From positions 1 to 64,000 of the forward strand of contig CAJTJG010000015.1 of the NCBI GenBank assembly GCA_910576785.1: 64,000 nucleotides of DNA. Direction: 5' to 3'. The DNA is from an uncultured Duncaniella sp. (lineage in GTDB: Bacteria; Bacteroidota; Bacteroidia; Bacteroidales; Muribaculaceae). Shown piece after piece: positions 42,566 through 52,900 of the stretch; the first letter of the stretch is position 1, and each line of letters begins with the position of its first letter. The notes beneath the pieces were generated by a model that was not told where the DNA came from, made no database searches, and saw only the letters and a list, made by a program, of their open reading frames with translations. A program made the translations under genes and the position numbers.

Positions 42566-43419
42566 TGTTTAAGCGGATTGTAGGTGAGACGGAGCGATGT
42601 CCAGCGGTTGTCCACGGTGTGGTCGGCGTATTCGAGGCCGAGTATGCGTGCGGCTTCGACCACCACCGGTATGTCCTCCTCGTAGAATCCGCTCAGGAGC
42701 ATGGTGGCTCCTGGGGAGAGTGTGTCAGTGTAGGCCGGGAGGTCGGCGGTGATGATGTTACGGTTGATGTTGGCTATGAACAGATCGATGTCCCTTATGC
42801 CGGCGAGAGTGGCGGCATCGCCATGATGGAGCCTGATGCGGTGTGCGTTGTTGAGACTCACGTTCTCGATGGCATTGGTGTATGCGAACTCATCGATCTC
42901 TATGGCGTCCACCTGTGCTGCTCCGCGCATGGAGGCGAGTATGGCGAGAATGCCTGTGCCTGTGCCCATGTCGACTACCTTGAGGCCCTCCAGGTTCATG
43001 GACAGCAGCCTGCGGAGCATGAGCGAGGTGGTGGAATGGTGACCGGTGCCGAAGGCCATCTTGGGGTCGATGACAATGTCGTAGGTGCATTGCGGGATAT
43101 CCTTGTGGAAGGTGGAGTGGATCACACACATGTCGTCCACGACGATGGGCTTGAAATAGTTCTTCTCCCATTCGGCATTCCAGTCGCGACCTTCTACTAC
43201 GGTGTGGCTTACTCCGAAGGTGGTCTCCATCGGAAATGCGGCGATGATGCCGTCTACTTTTGCGGCATCGAAATCCTCCTTGCGGATGTAGGCTGTCAGC
43301 CCCTCATGGTCGGGGACAAAACTTTCGTATCCCTCGTCGGCAAGCATAGCGGCGAGAATGTCGGTATGGGTTTCCGTGCAGGGTGAGAGAGAGAGGCGCA
43401 GTTCTACATAGTCGTTCAT
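42562..43419 (-). CDS. prmA: Ribosomal protein L11 methyltransferase
   Basis: PrmA trimethylates ribosomal protein L11 using SAM. The 285-residue protein has an N-terminal substrate-binding domain and a class I methyltransferase domain with VVDMGTGTGILAI (SAM loop), preceded by DPKMAFGTGHHSTT, the PrmA signature, and followed by LFIANINRNII in place of the NPP(Y/F)-type block. It overlaps the next gene by 4 nt. Confidence 0.95.
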   Translation of the reverse strand: MNDYVELRLSLSPCTETHTDILAAMLADEGYESFVPDHEGLTAYIRKEDFDAAKVDGIIAAFPMETTFGVSHTVVEGRDWNAEWEKNYFKPIVVDDMCVIHSTFHKDIPQCTYDIVIDPKMAFGTGHHSTTSLMLRRLLSMNLEGLKVVDMGTGTGILAILASMRGAAQVDAIEIDEFAYTNAIENVSLNNAHRIRLHHGDAATLAGIRDIDLFIANINRNIITADLPAYTDTLSPGATMLLSGFYEEDIPVVVEAARILGLEYADHTVDNRWTSLRLTYNPLKQ

Positions 43420-43490
43420 GTGAGGTGCAGTATATGTGTGTGATATTATGATTGGATCGGTAAGTGTTCTTCAGAGTGGGCGGTGCAGTG

Positions 43491-43781
43491 TCACCGCTTT
43501 TTGAAGAGTCGGGCTGTGCGGAACACCATCTTGCCTATGCGCCAGCCTATGAGGGCCATGTCGATGTATCCGAAAGCTCCTATGATACGTGAGGCTATGG
43601 AGCCTCCGCCGGGGGTGGCGCTTCCAAGCCCGTTTTTCTTGATGTTCGAGGCCTGTCCTGCCAGACGGTTCTTGCTGATCTCTATACGGGCGGCCGTGTA
43701 GGCGCGCATGTAGCGGAGTTCGTCGAGTGTGTATCCCTTCCAGTCGGGACCGTTGTGCGGTAGCATTTTTGTATTACTCAT
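43491..43781 (-). CDS. Conserved small protein, unknown function
   Basis: A 96-residue protein, basic at the C-terminus (RLFKKR), with a helical N-terminal half (LDELRYMRAYTAARIEISKNRL), a Gly/Ser-rich turn and a weakly hydrophobic segment (IIGAFGYIDMALIGWRIGKMVF). It may attach to the membrane. It lies 13 nt after the holin-like gene and presumably works with it. Confidence 0.6.
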   Translation of the reverse strand: MSNTKMLPHNGPDWKGYTLDELRYMRAYTAARIEISKNRLAGQASNIKKNGLGSATPGGGSIASRIIGAFGYIDMALIGWRIGKMVFRTARLFKKR

Positions 43782-43794
43782 GGCTGGCTGATCA

Positions 43795-44139
43795 CTAATC
43801 TTTGTTGAGGATGAGATGGGAGATGAATTTTGCTATAGGGTCGATGATGAGCTGCTTGCGTAGCACAATCGCGACGGCGAGGAACACCACATATATACCT
43901 GCCATTATCATGCTCGCCCCGAAGAGCCCCGTGCTCTTGGCCAGGAGGATGACAAGGCCGAGCGATATGAAGAATATCACTGACGAGAGAGCGACGAATG
44001 CCACAAGAGCCAGCGCGATGGTGGAAAGCAGTATGGTCGCCTTCTCGGCGGCTGTGAGTTTGGCGTAGTCGAGGTTGAGTCTGACAGTGTCTTTGATCTC
44101 TGACCAGAATGAGTGGAGTTGTGAGGTAGTCTCGGCCAT
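43795..44139 (-). CDS. Phage-holin-3_6/DUF1469-type membrane protein
   Basis: A 114-residue inner-membrane protein with a short amphipathic N-terminus and two long hydrophobic hairpin helices (about 35-60 and 66-95). The LNLDYAKLTAAEKATILLS lead-in and two-helix layout are those of the DUF1469 family (annotated as putative Actinobacteriophage holin superfamily III or YqjE), which in Bacteroidetes sits with YtxH proteins. It is not evidence of a prophage. Confidence 0.75.
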   Translation of the reverse strand: MAETTSQLHSFWSEIKDTVRLNLDYAKLTAAEKATILLSTIALALVAFVALSSVIFFISLGLVILLAKSTGLFGASMIMAGIYVVFLAVAIVLRKQLIIDPIAKFISHLILNKD

Positions 44140-44174
44140 GGGTGGAATACGGTGATGATAATGCAGTGAATTTC

Positions 44175-44219
44175 TGCAGAGGGCGCGGCGTCATGATGGT
44201 TGTTGCCGCGCCCTCTGCA
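44175..44219. terminator. 15-bp GC-rich hairpin
   Basis: Arms 44175-44189 and 44205-44219 are exact reverse complements (tgcagagggcgcggc) with a 15-nt loop. It lies between the YtxH and holin-like genes, both on the minus strand, and could end the YtxH transcript. No T-run follows on either strand. Confidence 0.5.
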
Positions 44220-44289
44220 TGAAAGGGTTGTCTTGGAGGTTGCTTTTTTTCAACGACCTCTTGTATCCGCGCTTGTTTTAAGGCGGGGA

Positions 44290-44490
44290 TCAGTCGTCGA
44301 TCTGGGTGGTGAGCTGCTCCACGAGGGCGTCGATCTCGTTGTCAGAGCAGAGTATACCCTTCTTGCGGAGAAGCTCGGCGATACGTGAGCGCACGTCGGC
44401 ACCCTTCTCGGGTGCGAAAAGGAGGGCGGCGGCACCACCCACTACAGCTCCGCCTAAGAAGGCATAGAGAAGTGAAAGGTTGGAGGACAT
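44290..44490 (-). CDS. YtxH domain protein
   Basis: A 66-residue protein with an N-terminal Gly/Ala membrane segment ending GGAAALLFAPEKGADVR, the YtxH signature (GxxAGLLFAPxxGxxxR), and a short acidic helix. YtxH proteins are linked to general stress in other bacteria. A second YtxH gene lies 63 nt upstream; the two share layout (FAPEKG...RSRIAELLRKKG against LAPEKG...RKQIIKYLESKG), so they are tandem paralogs. Confidence 0.85.
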   Translation of the reverse strand: MSSNLSLLYAFLGGAVVGGAAALLFAPEKGADVRSRIAELLRKKGILCSDNEIDALVEQLTTQIDD

Positions 44491-44553
44491 AGTTGTTGTT
44501 TTAATCTCTTTCTGGGGTTAGTTGTGATTTTGTCTCGATGGGGGTGAGGGGGC

Positions 44554-44751
44554 TTATTTGCCGAGTTCGTCGGCGATCTCGTCGGCAAGTTCCTCGAGCT
44601 TGCTGCGGTGCAGTTTCACTCCCTTGCTCTCGAGGTATTTGATGATCTGCTTGCGGGTATCCTCGCCTTTTTCAGGAGCGAGAAGAAGACCTACTGCAGC
44701 GCCTGCAACGGCGCCGCCAATTACTGCGAGCACAATGTTTAAAGCTTTCAT
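44554..44751 (-). CDS. YtxH domain protein
   Basis: A 65-residue protein with one N-terminal hydrophobic helix (IVLAVIGGAVAGAAVGLLLAP) and the YtxH mark APEKGEDTRKQI, then a charged helix ending ADEIADELGK. It is the upstream member of a tandem YtxH pair and probably heads the small-membrane-protein cluster. Confidence 0.85.
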   Translation of the reverse strand: MKALNIVLAVIGGAVAGAAVGLLLAPEKGEDTRKQIIKYLESKGVKLHRSKLEELADEIADELGK

Positions 44752-44901
44752 AATCCGTAATAGTGTTTTTTATGGGTCTCGCCTTGCGTGGCTTTGACCC
44801 GGGGTTAGAAATTATTCACGAACTTTTAACACTCCGGGAGTGAGAATTGTTTTTTCATTGCGCTAAAATAGTCAAAAAAATTTGATACGGCAAATTAGAA
44901 G

Positions 44902-45918
44902 TTATTTTTTACAACCTCTGAAATTACCGAGCCAGGCCAGTATCCTCTTGTACAGGGGGGGCCGGGAGTCGGTGTCGTAATCGTTGTCCTCGTCGGTCTG
45001 CTCGCGGCGGGTGCCTCCGTAGAACGCCACAAGATCCTCGCGGAAGTCGCTGATGGATTCCGTGCGGTCATTGATATCCGGTCTCAGCGCATGTATGAGC
45101 GCCTGGACATATGTCTCGGGAAATGCCGGCGGGAGGAATGCGCGTATCTCCTGCTCGTCCAATGTGCGTGAGTCGGGTAGATGCCGGCCGGTGAGGGCGA
45201 AGACGAGGGTGGCGGCCAGGGCATAGATGTCCGTCTGAGGATAGAAGTTGCTGATGGTGGTATACTGCTCGGGCGGGGCGTATCCCTCGGTGCAGTGCGG
45301 TGCCGACATGGCCCACGTCTGCATGTTGTCGTCGCGGAAGTGTATGGTGTAGTAGAGGTTGAACAGGACGGGTATCTTGGTGCCGTTCTTCACCTGGAAG
45401 CGTATGTGGCGCGGAGATATGTCGGTGTGGATCATGTGCTGCGAATGCAGTGTGCGCACGGCGTCGAATATGGGTGCGAGAACCTCGCGGGCCTCCTCGA
45501 ACGACAGCGGGCCGTGGGCCTTGACATACTCGTCGAGCGTCTCGCCCCTGAGGTACTCCACTACGTAATAGTAGGTGCCGTTGGCGTGAAAGGTGTCGAG
45601 TATGCGTATGATGGACGGGCACATGAGCGATACCTTGCGGCGCTCCTCGCTTGCCTTGATGAACGCCTTGAGGAATGTGTCGACTGTGGGGGCTACATCC
45701 TCGGGGGTGACTACGGTGACGCCGTCGTCGGCCCTGGTGGAGCACATGGGCATGAACTGTTCCCTTATGATGACGGGAATTGTGGATCCGTTGGGTCGGA
45801 TGGCTTCGGCGCGGTAGGTGTAGCCCATTCCGTCACGCCGCAGGCATGATAGGATTCCGTATGGCTGTCTGCCACCCTTGAGGAGAGTCCCCGAACTGAT
45901 AGAATAGTCCTGTATCAT
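44902..45918 (-). CDS. Ser/Thr protein kinase fold, probable pseudokinase
   Basis: This 338-residue protein has the overall bacterial Ser/Thr kinase layout (glycine-rich start YGILSCLRRDGMGYTYRA, hinge VVEYLRGETL, helix F TDIYALAATL). The catalytic residues are damaged: Arg52 replaces the VAIK lysine (PVIIREQF), HTD165-166 keeps the Asp but the loop ends SPRH171 instead of SPxN, and LFNLYY (185-190) stands where DFG should be. Activity is therefore doubtful and a regulatory, phosphoprotein- or nucleotide-binding role is more likely. It is the last gene of a four-gene run, 9 nt after the antiporter gene. Confidence 0.78.
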   Translation of the reverse strand: MIQDYSISSGTLLKGGRQPYGILSCLRRDGMGYTYRAEAIRPNGSTIPVIIREQFMPMCSTRADDGVTVVTPEDVAPTVDTFLKAFIKASEERRKVSLMCPSIIRILDTFHANGTYYYVVEYLRGETLDEYVKAHGPLSFEEAREVLAPIFDAVRTLHSQHMIHTDISPRHIRFQVKNGTKIPVLFNLYYTIHFRDDNMQTWAMSAPHCTEGYAPPEQYTTISNFYPQTDIYALAATLVFALTGRHLPDSRTLDEQEIRAFLPPAFPETYVQALIHALRPDINDRTESISDFREDLVAFYGGTRREQTDEDNDYDTDSRPPLYKRILAWLGNFRGCKK

Positions 45919-45927
45919 GAATGTGCG

Positions 45928-48177
45928 TTATGAGATTTGTGACAGCCGGTGCATATCGCCTACGAGCCATAGCACGTCGCCCTCCATGAATGGCCGGGCC
46001 GGATCGGGCTGCGAGTATGTGTCCTCGGTCTGGACCGCCACGAGCAGCGACTCGTAGATGTCCCTGAGGCCCGATGTGGGGAGTGTTTTGCCGATGAGTG
46101 GAGATGTGGCAGTCAGTTTGACGCTGGTGAGGCGGATATCGTCGTGATCGGGCGCCGACTCGGCATCGTCCGACGCTTCCATCACCGGCAGCAGGGCCTG
46201 TATCTCTTCGTCGGTACCGATGATACCGATGATATCGCCGGGAAATATGCGGGCGTCAGCGCCGGGCACCATTATCATGGAGTTGCCTCGCTGGATGGAT
46301 GAAACCGAGACTCCGTAGCGGCTGCGCAGCCCGGAGTTTCTGAGCTGTTCGCCTACAAAGGGGCAGGCGTAGCCTACGGTCATGTAGGCCAGATGCAGGT
46401 TAGGCACGATGGCGTTCTTGGCTCCGCTGCGTCGCAGTTCGCGCTCGTTGAGATTGTCGATAAATCGTGTCTCGATGCGTTGCAGACGTTTTCTGACATC
46501 GTTGGAGAAGCTCATGATGAGGATTATGAACAGAGCCACCCCGAGGGTCCATCCCACGGCCATCGAGTAGATGGAGCTGAGCAGATAGACTATTATGACC
46601 ATGGCTATGAGGAGCCTTACGACGGTCATGATGATGAGCGGAACGTCAAACCGGGCGTTGCACTGGCGCAGACGTGCGCGCTCCGTCTTGCGCGAGGCCG
46701 GATAGGTGAGAGCCATGAGAAACGGGGCCATGGCTGCGAGCGACAGCACCGTGGCGAGCAGTTTGCCCCATCCGGGACTGAATTCGGTGCAGAACGGCAG
46801 CACGTAGCGCAGTGATATGACACTGATGGCTATGAGCACGATGGAGTAGAGCACCACACGCCACAGATAGCGCTTGATGAGCGATCTCCACAACTCGGCT
46901 ATGGCGTTCTGCTCGGCCGTGGCTGTGGATGTGTAGCGGTCAATCAGGAAGTGGAGGCGTCGTGGCAGTATCCTCACCACGATGTCGTAGGCGGGATCGG
47001 CCATACGTATGAAGTAGGGGGTGGTGAAGGTTGTTACCACCGATACGGCCACTACTATGGGATATATCTGAGCGTCGAGCACACCGAGGCTCATGCCGAG
47101 CGAGGCTATGATGAAAGCGAACTCGCCTATCTGTGTGAGCGAGAATCCGCTCTCGATGGCCACTCTCAGGGTCTGACCGGTAAGGAGCATGCCGAATGTG
47201 CCGAAAAATATCATTCCGACGATCACCACACCCGAGAGCAGGAGGATGGGGAGCCAGTAGTCGGCTATCACCGAGGGGTTGACCATCATGCCGACAGATA
47301 TGAAGAATACGGATCCGAACAGGTCCTTGACAGGCATGGTGATACGCTCGATTCTCTCGGCAAAACTTGTGCCTGCGAGGATGGAGCCCATTACGAATGC
47401 CCCGAGGGCGAGCGAGAAGCCGCATGCCACGGAGAAGACGGCCATGCCGAGGCATAGTCCCATGGATACGATGAGGAGTGTCTCGGAGTTGAGATATCTG
47501 CGCTGGGAGTTGAGCAGGGTGGGGAGCACGAACACACCCACCACGAACCATATGATGAGGAAGAATGCCAGCTTGCTGACACTGAACAGCATCTCGCCCC
47601 CTTCCACACTGTTGTTGATGGCTATGGATGAGAGTATCACCATCATGAGCACGGCGAAGAGATCCTCCACAATGAGCACGGCGAACACGAGCGAGGCAAA
47701 CTTGCGGTGGCGCAGGTTGAGGTCGGTGAATGCCTTGATGATGATGGTGGTGGACGACATCGAGAGCATGCCGCCGAGGAACAGGGAGTTGATGTTGGAG
47801 AATCCCAGCATGTGGCCGGCGGCGAAACCCGCCGCCATCATGCCGCACACTATGAACAGGGCTGTGACGACGGCCGATCCTCCGGCGCTGAGGAGCTTCT
47901 TGAAACTGAACTCAAGACCCAGGGAGAAGAGCAGGACTATGATGCCTATCTGGGCCCAGAAGTCTATGTTGGCCTCGGTGGTCACCGATGGCAGATAGGT
48001 GAAGTGCGGGCTGGCAAGGAAGCCGGCCACGATGTAGCCCAGCACTACTGGCTGGCGCATCCATTTGAACAGCAGGGTGGTGACGGCACCGAGTATGAGT
48101 ATGAAGGCGAGGTCGGATATGAGACCCTCTATCGAGAAGGCTTCGGCTGCCGCAGCGGTAACGTTGGCGAGTAACAT
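45928..48177 (-). CDS. CPA2-type cation:proton antiporter with TrkA_C domains
   Basis: A 749-residue inner-membrane protein. The first 400 residues form the Na+/H+ exchanger (KefB/GerN-like) domain with about 12 helices (GYIVAGFLASP, GLEFSFKKL, MLSMSSTTIIIKAF, SVFFISVGMMVNPSV). A second membrane part (about 450-590) and two C-terminal TrkA_C-like modules follow (TVGYACPFVGEQLRNSGLR and VKLTATSPLIGKTLPTSGLR, sensing ligands). The start at 48177 is used; the longer frame overlaps mgtC. It is likely K+/H+ or Na+/H+ exchange controlled by its soluble domain. Confidence 0.88.
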   Translation of the reverse strand: MLLANVTAAAAEAFSIEGLISDLAFILILGAVTTLLFKWMRQPVVLGYIVAGFLASPHFTYLPSVTTEANIDFWAQIGIIVLLFSLGLEFSFKKLLSAGGSAVVTALFIVCGMMAAGFAAGHMLGFSNINSLFLGGMLSMSSTTIIIKAFTDLNLRHRKFASLVFAVLIVEDLFAVLMMVILSSIAINNSVEGGEMLFSVSKLAFFLIIWFVVGVFVLPTLLNSQRRYLNSETLLIVSMGLCLGMAVFSVACGFSLALGAFVMGSILAGTSFAERIERITMPVKDLFGSVFFISVGMMVNPSVIADYWLPILLLSGVVIVGMIFFGTFGMLLTGQTLRVAIESGFSLTQIGEFAFIIASLGMSLGVLDAQIYPIVVAVSVVTTFTTPYFIRMADPAYDIVVRILPRRLHFLIDRYTSTATAEQNAIAELWRSLIKRYLWRVVLYSIVLIAISVISLRYVLPFCTEFSPGWGKLLATVLSLAAMAPFLMALTYPASRKTERARLRQCNARFDVPLIIMTVVRLLIAMVIIVYLLSSIYSMAVGWTLGVALFIILIMSFSNDVRKRLQRIETRFIDNLNERELRRSGAKNAIVPNLHLAYMTVGYACPFVGEQLRNSGLRSRYGVSVSSIQRGNSMIMVPGADARIFPGDIIGIIGTDEEIQALLPVMEASDDAESAPDHDDIRLTSVKLTATSPLIGKTLPTSGLRDIYESLLVAVQTEDTYSQPDPARPFMEGDVLWLVGDMHRLSQIS

Positions 48178-48190
48178 TATTGTCGGTTGG

Positions 48191-48907
48191 TCAGGATAGG
48201 TCGGCGGTGTTGGAGAGTGATATGGATATGGTGGGGCGTATGTCATGGAGTGCCTCGAAGACCTCAATCAGCTCGCCTTGTCCGTGGATCAGGACGAGAA
48301 GGTTGAGGCGTGTCTCATCGCGCTCGTAGTCATATTCCACATATACCTTGTTGAGATGTATGTTGAAGCGGACCATCACATCTTTGTAGGGTTGTATGGA
48401 GCGGACTATGCCTTTGACTTTCATGCGTATGGTGCGGGCCTCGTTGCCTACGTTGACACGATGTTCTATCTGCTCGAGTATGGTGAGCACGACGAGCACG
48501 AGGATCGTGGTGACGATGGCCACCATGTAAAGTCCGCATCCTACGGCCATGCCTATGGTGGCTATTATCCATATGCCGGCGGCAGTGGTGAGTCCGCGCA
48601 CAGACCCTTTCATCTGTATGATTGTGCCTGCGCCGAGGAAACCTATGCCGGATATGACCTGGGCCGCTATGCGGGAGGGGTCGCCACGCAGCAGGCCGAC
48701 AGTCTCCTGACATACGTAGATGGACAGCATCATCGCCACACATGAGCCCATGGATATGAGGGCGAATGTGCGCAGTCCGGCCATCTGTCCCTTGCGCTTG
48801 CGCTCGATGCCTATGAGCGATCCGAGCACCATGCTGAGAAACAGGCGGAAGATGGCCGAGGTGGAGTTGAGGTCGACGGCGCTGATGAGATCGGCAAACT
48901 GGCTCAA
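48191..48907 (-). CDS. MgtC/SapB family membrane protein
   Basis: A 238-residue protein with four to five N-terminal helices containing GSLIGIERKRKGQMAGLRTFALISMGSC, the MgtC/SapB signature, and a soluble C-terminal ACT-like domain (about 150-238). MgtC proteins affect membrane energetics and growth under low Mg2+. It lies 9 nt after the coiled-coil gene and 13 nt before the antiporter gene. Confidence 0.9.
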   Translation of the reverse strand: MSQFADLISAVDLNSTSAIFRLFLSMVLGSLIGIERKRKGQMAGLRTFALISMGSCVAMMLSIYVCQETVGLLRGDPSRIAAQVISGIGFLGAGTIIQMKGSVRGLTTAAGIWIIATIGMAVGCGLYMVAIVTTILVLVVLTILEQIEHRVNVGNEARTIRMKVKGIVRSIQPYKDVMVRFNIHLNKVYVEYDYERDETRLNLLVLIHGQGELIEVFEALHDIRPTISISLSNTADLS

Positions 48908-48916
48908 ATCCTGGAT

Positions 48917-49825
48917 TTATTTAAGGGTGAAGTGACGGGATGCGAGGCGGTAGCCGTCGGTGAAGAGCTCGACGGTGTAGTCGCCGGGGCTGAGGGCGGT
49001 GTTTACATCCCAGTAGATCTTTATGCCCGCGATCTCGTCGCCGGCATATTCGATGGTCTTGCGGGCGCTGCACGGTATGCTCTTGCCCTCGAAGGGGAAG
49101 GATCCGGCGCCTCCGAGCAGTTGCCCCTCGGGCGATATCAGTCGCATGAAGATGGCTTTCTCGCCCACGGGGGTGGAGTTGTTCTGAGGTATGGTGAATG
49201 TCACCATGAGCTGCTTGGCTTTCTTGACCTTTTTCTCGAGTTTGCCTTTTTTGTTGAGGGGGGTGAGGGATACGCCTGTCACATTGAGTTTCTCGGCGAG
49301 AGTCATGCGCTCGCTGAGGTTCTCGTTCTTGCGGGTCTCTTCCTGCAGGCGCGAGCTGATGCGCTCGTTCTGGGTGCGGTACTGTTCGTTCTCGGCCTTC
49401 AGACCGGCGTTCTCCTTGTTGAGCGAGTCGATCTGGGCTATGTAGTGGCGCAGGAGGCCTTTGAGGGTCGAGATCTCGTTCTGCAGTTCCTTGATGCGTG
49501 CGGAGGATTTCACTTTCTCGTTCTTGAGCTCGTTCATGAGCTGCTCTACCTTGGCCTTGGCGGCGGTATATTTGGCGAGTATGGTGTCGTTGGCCAGTCG
49601 CTGGGCCTGATCCTCATATTGCTGGAACTCAGCGTTGAGTACATCGAATTCATTGGATAGCTGAAGCTGCTCGTTGTCGAGTCTCAGCTCCTCGTTCTGC
49701 AATTGTGCTTGCTGTACCTGCGATTTTAGCGAAGCCACCTGGGTGACTCCGAATCCGACGGCGATGAGCAGAAGAACGGCGAGTGCGATAGCCGCGATGA
49801 GCAGTGGTGTGGTCTGTTTCTTCAT
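48917..49825 (-). CDS. Membrane-anchored coiled-coil protein
   Basis: A 302-residue protein with one N-terminal transmembrane helix (about 7-28, LLIAAIALAVLLLIAVGFGV), a long Gln/Glu/Leu-rich coiled coil (about 30-185) and a beta-rich C-terminal domain (about 200-302: KKAKQLMVTFTIPQNN ... GDYTVELFTDG). It resembles tethered periplasmic or cytoplasmic spacers. I chose the ATG at 49825, matching the -7 box at 49858-49865. It heads the coiled-coil, mgtC, antiporter, pseudokinase operon. Confidence 0.75.
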   Translation of the reverse strand: MKKQTTPLLIAAIALAVLLLIAVGFGVTQVASLKSQVQQAQLQNEELRLDNEQLQLSNEFDVLNAEFQQYEDQAQRLANDTILAKYTAAKAKVEQLMNELKNEKVKSSARIKELQNEISTLKGLLRHYIAQIDSLNKENAGLKAENEQYRTQNERISSRLQEETRKNENLSERMTLAEKLNVTGVSLTPLNKKGKLEKKVKKAKQLMVTFTIPQNNSTPVGEKAIFMRLISPEGQLLGGAGSFPFEGKSIPCSARKTIEYAGDEIAGIKIYWDVNTALSPGDYTVELFTDGYRLASRHFTLK

Positions 49826-49857
49826 TTCGTGGTTTTCGTGAGGTTGTTTCAAGTCTG

Positions 49858-49865
49858 CAAAATTA
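49858..49865 (-). promoter_or_regulatory. -7 box of the coiled-coil/mgtC/antiporter operon
   Basis: TAATTTTG on the minus strand, 32 nt before the chosen start. No clear -33 element. Confidence 0.5.
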
Positions 49866-49940
49866 CGAAACAGATGCTTAAAAATCAAGAATCACGCCTC
49901 CAAATTTCAGATCCCGCCACGGCAATGTGGTATGGCGGGG

Positions 49941-52900
49941 TCATGTGGCGGTGGTGAGGATGGCGGCGCAGAAGTTGCAGAATTCCTTCATGTGCGGGTC
50001 GCGGCGCCGGTAGTTGAGAGTGTGGTTGCGTTCGATGGCTCTGCGCAGGCGTGGATCGGCGGCGGCGAGGCGGCTGAAGATAGCTATGTGGTCAGGAGTG
50101 TTGAAATGACCGAACAGGTCGTGGCGGAACACGGCTTTCTCTCCCGAGCGGTGGTTGATGCGCTTCATGATCATGTCGCAATGGCGGCTTTGGAACGTGC
50201 CGGTGTAGTGTCCGCGCAGGAAGAGGTAGTCGTCGAGAGTGTCGATGATGTGAAGTGCGCTGTAGAAGTCGCTGCTGTCGAGGACGATGGAGCATCTGTC
50301 GATGAGTCCTCGGAGCATCCCTATATCGAATCCCCAGTTCTTGACGGCCAGGAGTACGAAGTGGAAGTTGTTTTTTTGGACTCCCGGTATGCCACCGCCG
50401 GTTATCAGATCGACAATCCTTTCCGCCTGAACGGATGATGGTCTGGTCTCCATGAGACGGTTCAGCAGGAAGCTCGCTTTTATGTTCTCACTATGGATGG
50501 CGGCGTATTCGAGTATCGCGATGAGCTCCTCCGGAGTACGGGGCCGGAGCAGAAGCTGCTGCGAAGTGCTGTCGTATGTCTCCTCGGGGGTATCGTCGAG
50601 GTCGTCATAGTTGTCGGCATCGTTTTCGGGGGCCGCGGTGGTGTCAGTGCTGTCGCAGTAGCCGCTGCGGGCGAATATGCCGATGAGTGTGGCGGCGTCT
50701 TTCTCGCTCCAGAAGCCGGCTATCCTTATGGCAAGGGTGTTGGCTATCGGCACCGGGGTGGTGAATCTGTAGCCGTCCCAGCCGAGGCAGTCGCGGATTA
50801 TGAGGTCGGCTTCATTCTGTGAGCCGGCTTCCGACATTTTCTGCAGTACGGAGGGAAATGCTTTGTAGAACATCGGGAGGAGTGGTTTGCCCCACAGTTC
50901 CTTGACTGACAGATATTCGTCGTATGATCTCACGGCGTGCATGAGCGGACAGACGGTGAAGGATGAAAGACCCTCGCGTGTGCGGAATATGTCGAGGTGG
51001 TCAGTGACCGTCAGACGCTCGTCCCTGGCCAGGGATTGGGCTATGCGGTTGTAGAATTTGGCCGGGATGTATATGCCGATGGGGTGACGCTGCCGGTATG
51101 ACTCAAGTTCGGCCATGGCCCTGCGGGGGGTGATGGCCCCCGATTCGAGACGGTCGCAGAGATCCTGTATGATGGAGTAGTCGCCGGCTATGGGACGCAG
51201 GTCTATGTCGAGACCCCTGACGCCGGCCATCTTATCGAGGAGCGAAACGATGAGCCTTTGTGTGATGAAAATGCGGTTTTTGCGTGCTCGCTCCACGAGA
51301 TCCTTGAACACGCTGATGTTCCTGTCGCGGTCTTTTCCGGCTAAAATATTGTCGAGCAGTCCTTTGAGAGTGTAGAATAGTGCCAGCGGATGCAGGAACC
51401 GGTGGTCCATCATGTTGCGGACATAGTCTACAGCGGTGATCTCCCTGAGTGTCCACTCGCCGGTGGATTCGACGAAGGGGTATGCCTCTGTGTGGGTCAG
51501 GGATACGGCCGGGTATGACTTGCGGCGTTCGGCGAGGAGATATCTCAGGAGTGTGTTCTGCCGCACATGGCTGCGCCGCATGTGTGACTGGCTTAGCACG
51601 TGTTCGTTTACTCTGCGTATCTTTTCCTCGCGCGGTCTGTCGGACTCTACGTAGCGCCACATCAGTTTAGTAAAGGTGAAGTCGTTGGCCGGGGAGAAGC
51701 CGAGCTCGGCTGTGAATCTGTCTATGGCAGTCACGGCATCCTCGTAGGTCGGGGTGAGGTTGCGGTTGCCTATGTATTCGTTGATGATGTTGGCGGTGGA
51801 GGGGTCGAAGATGTCCTGAAGAGAATCCTCGCCACGCGCAGTCTGTATTACCTGATGTATCCTCCTGTCGAGGTCGTCCTTACGGTCGCTTGAGAATGTT
51901 CTTCCGGCGAGCCATGAGAGTGCTACGGGGCTATTGCGCAGAAGTTTCTGCTCGTCGGAGGTGATGAAGTCGGGTGTGCCGAAGAGTATCTCCTCGGCGG
52001 CTTCGAATCCTGGGGCTTTGTAGACCACGTGGGTGAGGGTGCCTTCGTTTCTCACCACCGATGGATTGACATGCCGCCTGAGGATACGGCATCTTGAATT
52101 GAACCCGATGAAGTCGCGGGCGGCGAGTATGCCCTGTGTGTACATGTCGTCGATGTCGAGCAGATCGGCGAAACAGTCGGGAACAGCCGGATCGGTTGAC
52201 GCGGGCAGATAGCCTATGCTGCGGAAGTATTTCACGCACTCGGTGGCATCCGATATATCCTGAGTGGTGGCCAGGAGAGCGTTGACGGCCCTTATGCCTA
52301 TGCGCACATGCTTGCCGACGCCCCCGGAGATGAACGAGTCCATCAGGCCTTTGGCTATGGAGAAGTCGGGGGCTTTGCCGAGTATCTGTACGAGTGAGAA
52401 ACTGTCACGGACATTCCTCATGTCCTCCCATGTGGGGAGCGCCTGATCAAGATCCATCTGATCGAGGAGGTAGTTGAATATCTCCGTGCGGGTGAGCGAT
52501 ATGTCGTCGGCCGGCGATGTGCCTTCGGGAAGCGGGGTGGCATAGATGGCTGTGAAGACTTTGCGTAGATCGTGCGACGTGATGTTCTCGGACAGGAGTT
52601 TCCAGGCGTATTTTTTCGGGAATAGGAAGTAACGCTCGAAATCGCTGCGATAGAACGGGGTTTTGCCTTCTTGGATCCTCACGGTGTTACGGGCTTCGAG
52701 TATGGAGAAAGCCGTGTCGAAGTCGGTGAAATTCTCCACTTTCTGCAAGAGAAGCGAGAAGTAGAGTGATGCGGTGTGGCGGAGGGATTCGTCGATGTAG
52801 ATCTGTGCGTTGCGTACTTGGCGGTGGTTGGCGGAGACGAGCCGGTCTATGTCGATGGAGCAGAAGAGGTCGAATGCGGCATTGAAGTCGAGCAGGTTGA

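Noticed and set aside
43795..44139. Holin-like gene as a sign of a prophage
   Set aside because: DUF1469 proteins are chromosomal membrane proteins in Bacteroidetes; no other phage gene is nearby.
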